NCBI GenBank assembly: GCA_000433515.1
Contig: FR891207.1
Span: 22,385-42,123, forward strand
Direction: 5' to 3'
Length of the DNA stretch: 19,739 bases
DNA from: Candidatus Colimorpha enterica
GTDB taxonomy: Bacteria; Bacillota; Clostridia; Oscillospirales; CAG-272
A program made the position numbers and the translations under genes. Numbering within the stretch: the stretch's first letter is position 1; each line of letters opens with the position of its first letter. The notes below the pieces were generated by a model. The model had not been told where the DNA came from. It ran no database searches and saw nothing but the letters and a program-made list of their open reading frames with translations. This document shows, piece by piece, positions 1 through 6,720 of this stretch.

Positions 1-825
1 AAGGAACGTGGAAGCCGCTCCCTGCTTGGTTTCGCTTCCGACCTCCTCGTTGTCGAAAACGCAGAAAACCGGGCAGGCGGCAGACGGCTTGGCGTTAAGA
101 AAGCCCTTCATCGTACCGAAAACGCACTGAAGGTCGTCGAGCCGCGGGGAAGAGACGAACTCGTCAAATGCGCCCCATATCCTTCCGCTTTCGCGGGTGT
201 ACAGGAACATATCTGCCGAGAGAATGTCTTTTTCATCGCAGCCGCAGGCGGCGGCAAGGAGCTTTCCGTACGCGCCCTTTGCTCTGAGACTGCCGGATAT
301 CGGCTGCATATCGACGGCGGGATTGAAGGACGCGTTGTCGTTTGTACTGCGGTTCATGTGGATTGCGACCGACGGAATTATGAACAGGTCGCGGTCAAGA
401 TCGACCGGCTTTGATACTATCGCGCCGTTATCGCGGTATGTGACGCGACCCGCGGCGGACAGCGGACGGTCGATCCACGAGTGGCAGATCATTCCGCCGT
501 ACTTTTCGACGTTGATCCTTGTATAGAATCCGGCTGTGTCCGACTCGGCATTCTCCTTTATCCGGAACGACGGCGAATCGGAGTGCGCGGCGGAGATCAT
601 GAAGCATTTTATGCCGTTCTCCGGGATCCTGAATGCTATGACGGATGACTGATTGCGGGTGACACAGTACTTCCCGCCGCGGGACAGGTTCCATTCCCCG
701 GTCTCGGAAAGACGGGTGTAGCCCTCGCTTTCAAGCCTGTCGGTTATGTTCTTCACCGCCTGAAAACAGGTCGGGGAGGCGGCTATGAAATCAAGGAGCT
801 CTTTTGTTTCGTTATTACTGCTCAT
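1..825 (-). CDS. apeB: M18 family aminopeptidase, C-terminus cut off by window edge
   Basis: Partial gene: translated back from the ATG at 825, the frame is open for 275 codons and runs off the left end of the window. The protein is probably a cytosolic, two-zinc aminopeptidase that releases N-terminal residues from peptides (M18 family role). Visible M18 signatures are AAHSDSP at residues 79-85 (the HxDSP zinc-ligand motif), YGG followed by WIDRPLSAAGRV at about 110-128, and FDNEEVGSETKQGAAS at 257-272, which holds the paired acidic residues of the active site. No signal peptide is seen. M18 enzymes are about 430-480 residues, so roughly the last 40% (the final Asp and His ligands) lies outside. 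A GAAAGGAA ribosome binding site 8-9 bases upstream supports the start. The gene diverges from rpsB and has its own promoter. The family call is firm; the exact peptide substrate is not readable. Confidence 0.9.
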   Translation of the reverse strand, partial: MSSNNETKELLDFIAASPTCFQAVKNITDRLESEGYTRLSETGEWNLSRGGKYCVTRNQSSVIAFRIPENGIKCFMISAAHSDSPSFRIKENAESDTAGFYTRINVEKYGGMICHSWIDRPLSAAGRVTYRDNGAIVSKPVDLDRDLFIIPSVAIHMNRSTNDNASFNPAVDMQPISGSLRAKGAYGKLLAAACGCDEKDILSADMFLYTRESGRIWGAFDEFVSSPRLDDLQCVFGTMKGFLNAKPSAACPVFCVFDNEEVGSETKQGAASTFL

Positions 826-887
826 GTGATAATTCCTTTCGCGTATACTGATTTCCGGTTTCCGGTTATCAGCTGTAGATGACTGAT

Positions 888-916
888 ATTTTAACACATA
901 TTCCGGATAAAATCAA
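888..916 (-). promoter_or_regulatory. promoter of the M18 aminopeptidase gene
   Basis: On the minus strand a -35 TTGATT (916-911) is followed by a 17-base spacer and a -10 TAAAAT (893-888). The spacer ends in TGT, giving an extended -10. The predicted start lies about 55 bases before the ATG at 825. This is pattern matching only. Confidence 0.55.
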
Positions 917-986
917 GCGCAGTCGGGCAGACACCTGATTAAGACGGTGCAAATTTGTAAATATTTTGTGAAGAAGAAAAAAGTTC

Positions 987-1015
987 TTGCAATCGGAGAA
1001 GATATATGGTAAACT
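987..1015 (+). promoter_or_regulatory. promoter of rpsB-tsf
   Basis: TTGCAA (987-992), a 17-base spacer and TAAACT (1010-1015) with an upstream TGG, which makes an extended -10. The expected start is near 1022, leaving a leader of about 80 bases before rpsB. The surrounding DNA is AT-rich compared with the genes. Confidence 0.65.
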
Positions 1016-1046
1016 ATCGTGTGGTAAAAATACACACACGGTGCGG

Positions 1047-1093
1047 CTTCGGTTACAGAACAGGTGCCGTGGTGGGACAACCGAAGAAAGGAA
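1047..1093 (+). promoter_or_regulatory. rpsB leader hairpin next to the ribosome binding site
   Basis: CTTCGGTT (1047-1054) pairs perfectly with AACCGAAG (1079-1086), an 8-bp stem with a 24-base loop. The 3' arm runs straight into the rpsB ribosome binding site AAGAAAGGAAG (1084-1094), so folding could affect ribosome access. The rpsB-tsf operons of other bacteria are autoregulated by S2 through their leaders. That this hairpin does so here is inference from its position. Confidence 0.4.
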
Positions 1094-1102
1094 GACATAA
1101 AA

Positions 1103-1834
1103 ATGTCAGTAGTAACAATCAAACAGCTGCTTGAAGCAGGCGTCCATTTCGGGCATCACACCAGAAGATGGTGCCCCAAGATGGCGGAGTACATCTTCAC
1201 CGAGAGAAACGGCATCTACATCATCGACCTTCAGAAGACCGTCAAGAAGTTTGACGAGGCTTATATGTTCGTCCGCGACATGGCAGCCGAGGGAGGAAAC
1301 ATCCTCTTCGTCGGAACCAAAAAGCAGGCGGCTGATGCAATCAGGGAAGAGGCTCTCCGCTGCGGAATGTACTATGTCAACGTCCGTTGGCCCGGCGGAA
1401 TGCTCACCAACTTCAAGACCATAAAGAAGAGCATTGCGCGTCTCAACGCACTCAACAAGATGCAGGAGGACGGAACCTTCGACCTTCTCCCAAAGAAGGA
1501 GGTTGCTTCGCTTCTCAAGGAGATAAGCGACCTTGAAAAGAGCTACGGCGGTATCAAGCATATGGAAAAGCTCCCGTCCGCCGTATTCGTTGTTGACCCC
1601 AAGAAGGAAAAGAACGCCGTTGCCGAGGCAAAGAAGCTCGGTATCCCGGTCGTTGCAATCGTTGATACCAACTGCGATCCCGACGATGCCGATTACATCA
1701 TCCCCGGAAACGACGACGCCATCCGCGCTATCAAGCTCATTTCCTCCGTCATCGCCGACGCCGTTATCGAGGGCAAGCAGGGCGAGCAGACCGAAGAGGC
1801 GGCTCCCGCCGAAGAAGCAACCGAGAACGCTTAA
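1103..1834 (+). CDS. rpsB: 30S ribosomal protein S2
   Basis: Structural protein of the small ribosomal subunit, bound near the head-platform junction and needed for docking of S1 where present. The 243-residue product opens with the family hallmark MSVVTIKQLLEAGVHFGHHT and continues with WCPKMAEYIFTERNGIYIIDL, LFVGTKKQA, NVRWPGGMLTNF and VDPKKEKNAVAEAKKLGIPVVAIVDTNCDPD, covering the whole S2 fold. The acidic, Ala-rich tail (EQTEEAAPAEEATENA) is typical of Clostridia. I chose the ATG at 1103 because it matches the conserved N-terminus and follows an AAAGGAAG ribosome binding site by about 10 bases. An in-frame ATG 39 bases upstream at 1064 would add a non-conserved leader (MPWWDNRRKEDIK). tsf follows 79 bases downstream, the usual pairing. 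Confidence 0.98.
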   Translation: MSVVTIKQLLEAGVHFGHHTRRWCPKMAEYIFTERNGIYIIDLQKTVKKFDEAYMFVRDMAAEGGNILFVGTKKQAADAIREEALRCGMYYVNVRWPGGMLTNFKTIKKSIARLNALNKMQEDGTFDLLPKKEVASLLKEISDLEKSYGGIKHMEKLPSAVFVVDPKKEKNAVAEAKKLGIPVVAIVDTNCDPDDADYIIPGNDDAIRAIKLISSVIADAVIEGKQGEQTEEAAPAEEATENA

Positions 1835-1848
1835 GTCACAATTAACCG

Positions 1849-1886
1849 CATGATCCGGGGTCGTCCCGATTCCGGGTCATGATTTT
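1849..1886 (+). promoter_or_regulatory. rpsB-tsf intergenic stem-loop
   Basis: The sequences 1849-1858 (CATGATCCGG) and 1872-1881 (CCGGGTCATG) form a 10-bp stem with one G-U pair and a 13-base loop, followed by TTTT. It resembles a weak terminator or a processing/attenuation hairpin that would lower tsf expression relative to rpsB. A competing inner pairing (CGGG/CCCG) exists. The role is inferred. Confidence 0.4.
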
Positions 1887-1913
1887 ATGCAGTAAAAGAA
1901 AGGATATATCATT

Positions 1914-2837
1914 ATGGCAGCAATTACAGCAAAAGCAGTTGCAGAGCTCCGCGCAAAGACCAACTGCGGAATGATGGAGTGCAAGAAGGCACTCACCGAG
2001 GCTGAGGGCAATTTCGACGAGGCTATAAAGATCCTCCGCGAGAAGGGTCTTGCCACCGCCGCAAAGAAGGCAGACCGTATCGCGGCAGAGGGTGTTGTCG
2101 ATATCCTCCGCGAGGGTAAAACCGCCGCTATGATCGAGGTCAACGCAGAGACTGACTTCGTTGCAAAGAACGATACATTTGTCGAGTTCGTAAAGGGACT
2201 TCTCAGAACCATCATCGCAAACCGTCCGGCAGACGTCGAGGCTCTCAAGGCTCTCCCGTTCGACGGCACCTCCGAGACCGTTGCCGATGCTCTTGTCGCA
2301 AAGATCGCGGTCATCAAGGAGAACATCTCCATCCGCCGTTTCGTCATTGTTGACGGACAGCTCAATTCCTACATTCACGGCCACGGCACCACCGGTGTTA
2401 TCGTCAAGTTCGATACCGACGACGCCACCGCCGCAACTCCCGAGTTCGCCGAAATGTCGAAGAACGTTGCTCTTCAGGTCGCCGCCATGAACTGCGAATT
2501 CGTCAACCGCGATGCAGTTCCCGCAGCAAGACTTGCAGAGGAAAAGGAGATCATCGCAACCCAGATCAAGAACGACCCCAAGAACGCTTCCAAGCCCGAC
2601 GCGATCATCGAGAAGATGGCTGTCGGAAAGCTCGGCAAGTTCTTCGAGCAGGTCTGCCTTGCAGATCAGGCTTACGTCAAGGACGACAGCATGTCTGTTG
2701 CAAAGTACGTTGAGTCGGTTGCTAAGGAGCTCGGCGCAAAGATCACTCTCGTTGACTTCTGCCGTTACGAGAAGGGCGAAGGACTTCAGAAGAGAGAAGA
2801 CAACTTCGCAGACGAGATCGCAAGCCTTGTAAAGTAA
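1914..2837 (+). CDS. tsf: translation elongation factor Ts
   Basis: Nucleotide exchange factor that releases GDP from EF-Tu. The 307-residue protein starts with a UBA-like EF-Tu-binding module (AVAELRAKTNCGMMECKKAL, then EGNFDEAIKILREKG at about 31-45). This is followed by the exchange motif AETDFVAKND at 78-87, with the TDFVAKN core that contacts EF-Tu. The dimerisation and C-terminal parts follow, including VALQVAAMN and FFEQVCLADQAYVKDD. Length and motif order match typical EF-Ts. The ATG at 1914 is preceded by AGAAAGGA about 9 bases away. It is the second gene of the rpsB operon and is closed by a strong terminator 14 bases after the stop. A long open frame on the opposite strand here is a codon-bias shadow. 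Confidence 0.98.
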   Translation: MAAITAKAVAELRAKTNCGMMECKKALTEAEGNFDEAIKILREKGLATAAKKADRIAAEGVVDILREGKTAAMIEVNAETDFVAKNDTFVEFVKGLLRTIIANRPADVEALKALPFDGTSETVADALVAKIAVIKENISIRRFVIVDGQLNSYIHGHGTTGVIVKFDTDDATAATPEFAEMSKNVALQVAAMNCEFVNRDAVPAARLAEEKEIIATQIKNDPKNASKPDAIIEKMAVGKLGKFFEQVCLADQAYVKDDSMSVAKYVESVAKELGAKITLVDFCRYEKGEGLQKREDNFADEIASLVK

Positions 2838-2849
2838 TCTCAAATGACC

Positions 2850-2886
2850 AAAAACTCCTCATGTCGCGTGACATGAGGAGTTTTTT
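2850..2886. terminator. bidirectional intrinsic terminator between tsf and the deacetylase gene
   Basis: ACTCCTCATGTC (2854-2865) pairs with GACATGAGGAGT around a GCGT loop and is followed by TTTTTT (2881-2886) for rightward transcription. On the minus strand the same stem is followed by five T (the A run at 2850-2854). It can therefore stop both the rpsB-tsf transcript and the convergent nrdR operon. Confidence 0.92.
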
Positions 2887-2898
2887 GACTGTAAAACG

Positions 2899-3726
2899 TC
2901 AGTGAGTTGGAAGCGCAGCCGTGCTTCCGGCGGGGATAATTACCTTCTGACCGTAGAATTCTGTGTAAAGCTCGGTAACCGTCGGGTTGTAAACGATCCC
3001 GCCGTCGGCACTGAAAATCAGCGAATTGAATGCGGAAACGTAGCTGTATATCTCCCGGTTCGTTGCGTACCAGATATCGCTCCTGCCGCCGACCATGCCG
3101 GCAAATTTCTCTATCCTGTCCCAGTTTCCGTCGTTGTCGAACTCATATGAATGACCCCAGAGGTAGAACAGCTTCGGTCCCGAAAGGTCATAATACCATG
3201 CCGGCGGTGTTCCGATTCCGACAAAGGCTTCGGCAAGCTCAAAGAGCCGCGGATCGTTGTGGTGACAGGTCGGGTTCCAGAGCAGCCAGTTTTCCGGGAT
3301 GGAAAAGCCGTGCGTAGATACCGTGGTTCTTGAATATACGATGCCGCAGGCGCGGACAAGGTCTGTGACGTGCGCATTGACCGACCCGTTTGCGTATGCC
3401 ATACCGTTCACGATCCTGCCGGAGAGTGATTCAAGCGACTTTCTGTCGGTGATGATGTCGTTCAGCACGGCTGAATCGGCAACGTTTGTCAGCGGAAGAT
3501 GATAAAAGCCGTGAACCGCGATCTCGTTTCCGGTCGGCAGGTACAGGTTCTTCACGCGGTCGGAGAGAGCATCGTCAAGACGGAAGGAGTTGAGGTTAAA
3601 GGTGCCCTTCAGTCCGTGAGCATTCATCACGGCAACAAGTCTTTCGTCTGCCGGACGTCCGTCATCGTAGCTGAGCGTTACAGCCTTGTCAAGAAATCCG
3701 GGAAAGCGGAGAAATGCGTATCTCAT
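2899..3726 (-). CDS. polysaccharide-deacetylase (NodB-fold) family protein
   Basis: 275-residue protein of the carbohydrate esterase 4/NodB-like family, which removes acetyl or other acyl groups from sugars with a metal ion. Motif 1 is TLSYDDG (residues 17-23; Asp21/Asp22 correspond to base and metal ligand). Motif 2 is HGFYH (72-76; the HxxxH metal-binding pair). A motif-3-like AYANG lies at 110-114, and a late GHSYEF with His192 could be the catalytic-acid motif. There is no signal peptide or lipobox, so it appears cytoplasmic, unusual for a peptidoglycan deacetylase. It may instead act on imported oligosaccharides. An AAAGGA site precedes the ATG, and the gene starts 20 bases after the SGNH esterase stop, implying co-transcription and perhaps joint deacetylation of a sugar. 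The substrate is unknown. Confidence 0.8.
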   Translation of the reverse strand: MRYAFLRFPGFLDKAVTLSYDDGRPADERLVAVMNAHGLKGTFNLNSFRLDDALSDRVKNLYLPTGNEIAVHGFYHLPLTNVADSAVLNDIITDRKSLESLSGRIVNGMAYANGSVNAHVTDLVRACGIVYSRTTVSTHGFSIPENWLLWNPTCHHNDPRLFELAEAFVGIGTPPAWYYDLSGPKLFYLWGHSYEFDNDGNWDRIEKFAGMVGGRSDIWYATNREIYSYVSAFNSLIFSADGGIVYNPTVTELYTEFYGQKVIIPAGSTAALPTH

Positions 3727-3746
3727 AGGTTTTGTGTCCTTTCAGA

Positions 3747-4721
3747 TTATTTGAACAGCAGCCGTCCGAGACGCGAGGCATAATACGAAAAGCCCGCATC
3801 GTTCGGATGGACGCCGTCGAACAGATATTTTTCGTTGTTAGGAACCAGTTTTCTGCCGTCGATAAGCGGGAGACCGACCTCAGCCGTTACCTCCGCAAAT
3901 GTTCCGTAAAGCCACTCACGGTCGCCGGCGCGCTCTTCGGAATCGAGAAATGCGGCATATATCGGCGAGATGACGTAAAGTCTGCTGTGGGGGAAGGCAT
4001 CCTTGAGCGTTTTCAGATATTCCGCAAGATCCGCCCGGTTCTGCTCGTGCGGCTTTCTTCCGAGGTCGTTTATTCCGTAGGCAGTTGTGACGACGTCCGG
4101 AACAAAGCCGATATCCGGGTCAATGATACGCGCATCGCAGACATAGCCGGAATTGCCCTGATTCAGCACCGAAACACCGTATTTGCGCGAAATCCTCATC
4201 GGATAGGTTTCCGAGGGGAAGGAAGAGTTTATGCCGTGCGTTATGGAATCGCCGAGGGCAAGCCACGATTTTGTCTGTCTGACCGGTCGGAAGGAGCTTC
4301 CGTCACAAAGGGTTATTCCGGAAATCACAAGGCAGGCAAAGTACGGGTAATAAAGCGTCACCCGCGATTCTCCGCGAAGCGAAACCGTGTATTCGCCGGG
4401 CTTGTCGGCACCGGTTCTCTTTGTGCCGTTTACGTAAATTTCAAAGCAGCTTGTTTCCGAACCGTTTATCGGGGAATTTTCCGCGATGCATAATGTGACG
4501 TCGGCAGAGTCGGTGACAAAATCAAGTGTGATTCCGGCACCGGTCGCGCAGTTTCTTTCAAAATAGCCGTCAAAAAAATCCTCCGGAAAATTCGGGTGGC
4601 GGAGCGCGAAAACCGCCTCCTGCTTTTCGGTGAATCTTTTCGCGCAAATGCCGTTATTGCTTTCGACAGTGCGCACGGCGCCGGTAATGGCGGATTTAAT
4701 CTGCCGGTTCGACAGTGTCAT
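3747..4721 (-). CDS. SGNH/GDSL-family esterase (probable carbohydrate acetylesterase)
   Basis: 324-residue hydrolase with an N-terminal region of about 150 residues (beta-rich in appearance, likely a jelly-roll) and a C-terminal SGNH domain. The catalytic blocks are all present: LALGDSITHG at 154-163 with nucleophile Ser159, QGNSGYV with Gly/Asn around 189-190 for the oxyanion hole, AYGINDL with Asn218, and FDGVHPND with Asp302 and His305. The layout (accessory beta domain before SGNH) resembles acetylxylan-type carbohydrate esterases. No signal peptide is visible, suggesting action on intracellular oligosaccharides. The ATG follows GAGGAT and lies 15 bases after the nrdR stop, so it belongs to the nrdR transcript. 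The family is certain; the substrate is an inference. Confidence 0.87.
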   Translation of the reverse strand: MTLSNRQIKSAITGAVRTVESNNGICAKRFTEKQEAVFALRHPNFPEDFFDGYFERNCATGAGITLDFVTDSADVTLCIAENSPINGSETSCFEIYVNGTKRTGADKPGEYTVSLRGESRVTLYYPYFACLVISGITLCDGSSFRPVRQTKSWLALGDSITHGINSSFPSETYPMRISRKYGVSVLNQGNSGYVCDARIIDPDIGFVPDVVTTAYGINDLGRKPHEQNRADLAEYLKTLKDAFPHSRLYVISPIYAAFLDSEERAGDREWLYGTFAEVTAEVGLPLIDGRKLVPNNEKYLFDGVHPNDAGFSYYASRLGRLLFK

Positions 4722-4736
4722 TTCGGTATCCTCGCT

Positions 4737-5213
4737 TTATTTATTCATTCTTTGCTTTTTGTCCTTAAGCTCAGAGATTTCCTTTACAAAGGTCTCAACG
4801 TCCTTGAATTCGCGGTAAACCGAGGCGAACCGGACGTATGAAACGTCGTCAAGCTCCTTCAGCTTGTCCATAACGATGGTCCCGATCTCCTCTGAGCGGA
4901 ACTCGGTCTTGAGAGTGCTCTTCAGCTCCGCCTCGGTCTCATCAACGATGCGGTTTATCTGAGCCGTTGTGACGGGGCGCTTGTAGCACGCCTGAAGCAG
5001 CCCGGTCAGGATTTTGTTCCGGTCGAAGATCTCGAGAGAGTTATCCTTCTTTATGACAACAAGCGGGGCAGTATTTGAAATTTCATAGGTCTCATAGGTC
5101 GTGAAGCGGTTTTTGCACATTTTGCATTCTCTTCTGCGCCGGATTCCGGACTGCTCCGTCGGACGGGAGTCGACAACATTGCTGTCGGGATAACCGCATT
5201 TTGGACATTTCAT
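4737..5213 (-). CDS. nrdR: transcriptional repressor NrdR
   Basis: 158-residue ATP/dATP-sensing repressor of ribonucleotide reductase genes. The N-terminus MKCPKCGYPDSNVVDSRP is diagnostic. Cys3/Cys6 and Cys30/Cys33 form the zinc ribbon, RRRRECKMCKNRFTTYE lies between, and an ATP-cone domain fills about residues 46-136 (VVIKKDNSLEIFDRNKI onward, EEIGTIVMDKLKELDDVSYVRFASVYREF). The ATG at 5213 gives the exact family N-terminus; an in-frame ATG at 5249 would add 12 non-conserved residues. The AAAGG upstream of 5213 is rather far (about 15 bases), so that longer start cannot be excluded by spacing alone. First gene of a three-gene unit with the esterase and deacetylase. No NrdR-box pair was recognised in the window. 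Confidence 0.96.
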   Translation of the reverse strand: MKCPKCGYPDSNVVDSRPTEQSGIRRRRECKMCKNRFTTYETYEISNTAPLVVIKKDNSLEIFDRNKILTGLLQACYKRPVTTAQINRIVDETEAELKSTLKTEFRSEEIGTIVMDKLKELDDVSYVRFASVYREFKDVETFVKEISELKDKKQRMNK

Positions 5214-5269
5214 ATGGTAATTACCGTGCCTTTGGTGGGAAATATTCATCGGTCGAAGCCGATAAATTC

Positions 5270-5298
5270 ATTATAGCATAAATGTCAATTCAAGTAAA
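5270..5298 (-). promoter_or_regulatory. promoter of the nrdR operon
   Basis: On the minus strand TTTACT (5298-5293), a 17-base spacer ending in TGC, then a perfect TATAAT (5275-5270). This is an extended -10 that compensates for a weak -35. The start would be near 5263, about 50 bases before the nrdR ATG. Confidence 0.65.
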
Positions 5299-5338
5299 TA
5301 GCTTTTTGCGAAATCAGGAAGGATTATTTTATTATCCG

Positions 5339-5366
5339 TTGACAAAATCGGGTTTTATGATAGAAT
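5339..5366 (+). promoter_or_regulatory. promoter of the MFS transporter gene
   Basis: A perfect TTGACA (5339-5344), a 16-base spacer ending in TGA, then TAGAAT (5361-5366). It is divergent from the nrdR promoter, with about 40 bases between the two -35 elements. The expected leader is about 108 bases and includes a fragment of a repeated sequence at 5415-5430. Confidence 0.65.
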
Positions 5367-5414
5367 ATTAATCGTGCCCTGAGCCGGTGCTGCGAGAACC
5401 CGCCAAGAACTTTT

Positions 5415-5430
5415 GTCAAAGTTTTTTGAA
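5415..5430 (+). repeat. fragment of the AAAAGTTTTTGAA intergenic repeat
   Basis: GTCAAAGTTTTTTGAA here nearly matches the inner end of the 249-bp inverted-end element at 12682-12930 (GTCAAAAGTTTTTGAA on its minus strand). It lies in the leader of the MFS gene. It is probably a degenerate remnant of the same repeat family; the match is short, so chance cannot be excluded. Confidence 0.4.
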
Positions 5431-5480
5431 GCAGATAGCTGGCATAAAATGACACAGATCTGAACAACAGCGGTGTAAAT

Positions 5481-6644
5481 ATGGTCTCACTTCTTCTTGC
5501 GATAATTTATCTTGCATTCATAAGCCTCGGGCTTCCCGACTCGCTTCTCGGGTCGGCATGGCCGGTAATGCGCGCGGAGCTTTCGCTTCCGGTGTCATAT
5601 GCCGGGATAATAACTATGATAATCTCCGGCGGAACGATTGTGTCAAGCCTTCTTTCCGACAGGATGACGAAAAAGCTCGGCGCGGGGCTTGTGACATCGG
5701 TCAGCGTGCTTCTGACCGCCGCGGCGCTTTTCGGGTTTTCCGTCTCACGGAATATGCTGATGCTGTGCCTGTTTGCCATCCCTTACGGATTGGGCGCCGG
5801 CGCTGTCGATGCCGCGCTGAACAATTACGTCGCGCTCAATTACTCATCCCGCCACATGAACTGGCTCCACTGCTTCTGGGGCGTGGGCGCGGCGGTAAGC
5901 CCGTATATAATGAGTTTTGCCCTCACCTCCGGCGCCGGCTGGAAAAGCGGCTACCGGTACGTATCTGTTATACAGTTCGTCATAACCGCCGTCATCTTCC
6001 TCAGTCTTCCGCTCTGGAAAAAGCGCGGAACCGATTCTTCTTCAGCCGATGAGATAAAGCCGATCGGACTTAAAGCAACGCTCTCGATAGACGGTGTCTG
6101 GCTTGTTCTTGTCACGTTTTTTTCCTATTGCGCGCTTGAATGCACGGCGGGACTGTGGGCAAGCAGCTATCTTGCCGGATGCCGCGGTGTCAGCGCCGAA
6201 ACCGCAGCCGGCTTTGCGTCGTTCTTTTACCTCGGAATAACCGGCGGTCGGTTCCTCTGCGGTTTTGTTTCCGACCGCATCGGCGACAGACGGATGATCT
6301 TTATCGGAATAATCACGCTTGCGGTCGGTATCATCGGCATCATGCTTCCGGCGGGAACATCGCTTCCGGCAAAAATCGGGCTTATCGTCACCGGATTCGG
6401 CTGTGCGCCGATATATCCGGCAATAATCCACTCGACCCCGGACAATTTCGGCAAGGAAAACTCACAGGCGGTCATAGGAATACAGATGGCAAGCGCATAT
6501 GTCGGAAGCACCTTCATGCCTCCGCTGTTCGGAATGCTGTCGAAATACATCGGTATGGGGGCTTACCCGTTTTATCTTGCGATCTTTGCTGTGCTTATGC
6601 TTGTGACTTCCCAACTGCTTGCAAAAAGGAGGGCGAGGGGCTGA
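5481..6644 (+). CDS. major facilitator superfamily transporter
   Basis: 387-residue integral membrane protein with about 12 hydrophobic segments. It starts with a typical MFS first helix (LLLAIIYLAFISLGLPDSLLG), then SDRMTKKLGA between helices 2 and 3 (a motif-A-like DRxxKK) and GFVSDRIGDRRM between helices 8 and 9 in the second half. A hydrophilic central loop (KKRGTDSSSADEIKP) separates the two six-helix bundles. The sequence recalls the FucP/FHS-like sugar-porter branch, but substrate cannot be told. The ATG at 5481 has a weak ribosome binding site (ACAGCGGTG), and no better in-frame start is seen upstream. It stands alone between a divergent nrdR and a convergent car operon, and nothing nearby fixes its role. 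Confidence 0.85.
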   Translation: MVSLLLAIIYLAFISLGLPDSLLGSAWPVMRAELSLPVSYAGIITMIISGGTIVSSLLSDRMTKKLGAGLVTSVSVLLTAAALFGFSVSRNMLMLCLFAIPYGLGAGAVDAALNNYVALNYSSRHMNWLHCFWGVGAAVSPYIMSFALTSGAGWKSGYRYVSVIQFVITAVIFLSLPLWKKRGTDSSSADEIKPIGLKATLSIDGVWLVLVTFFSYCALECTAGLWASSYLAGCRGVSAETAAGFASFFYLGITGGRFLCGFVSDRIGDRRMIFIGIITLAVGIIGIMLPAGTSLPAKIGLIVTGFGCAPIYPAIIHSTPDNFGKENSQAVIGIQMASAYVGSTFMPPLFGMLSKYIGMGAYPFYLAIFAVLMLVTSQLLAKRRARG

Positions 6645-6678
6645 CAGCGACATCACTATGTACCTGAATAATTATTGT

Positions 6679-6719
6679 AAGGGCTGTTAAAAACTCTGGG
6701 TGAGTTTTTAACAGCCCTT
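6679..6719. terminator. 18-bp inverted repeat between convergent genes, probable bidirectional terminator
   Basis: The arms 6679-6696 and 6702-6719 (AAGGGCTGTTAAAAACTC and its complement) pair perfectly around a TGGGT loop. It sits one base after the carB-dapF stop and 34 bases after the MFS stop. A U-tract is missing on either strand, so it departs from the classic intrinsic terminator although the position fits. Confidence 0.6.
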
Positions 6720-6720
6720 G

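Noticed and set aside
1842..2843. 333-codon open frame on the minus strand opposite tsf
   Set aside because: It mirrors tsf almost exactly, has a Leu/Cys-rich composition typical of antisense reading of Lys/Glu/Ala codons, and tsf is unmistakable.
3732..4493. 253-codon plus-strand frame opposite the SGNH esterase
   Set aside because: The opposite strand carries all four SGNH catalytic blocks; this frame has no recognisable domain and no ribosome binding site.
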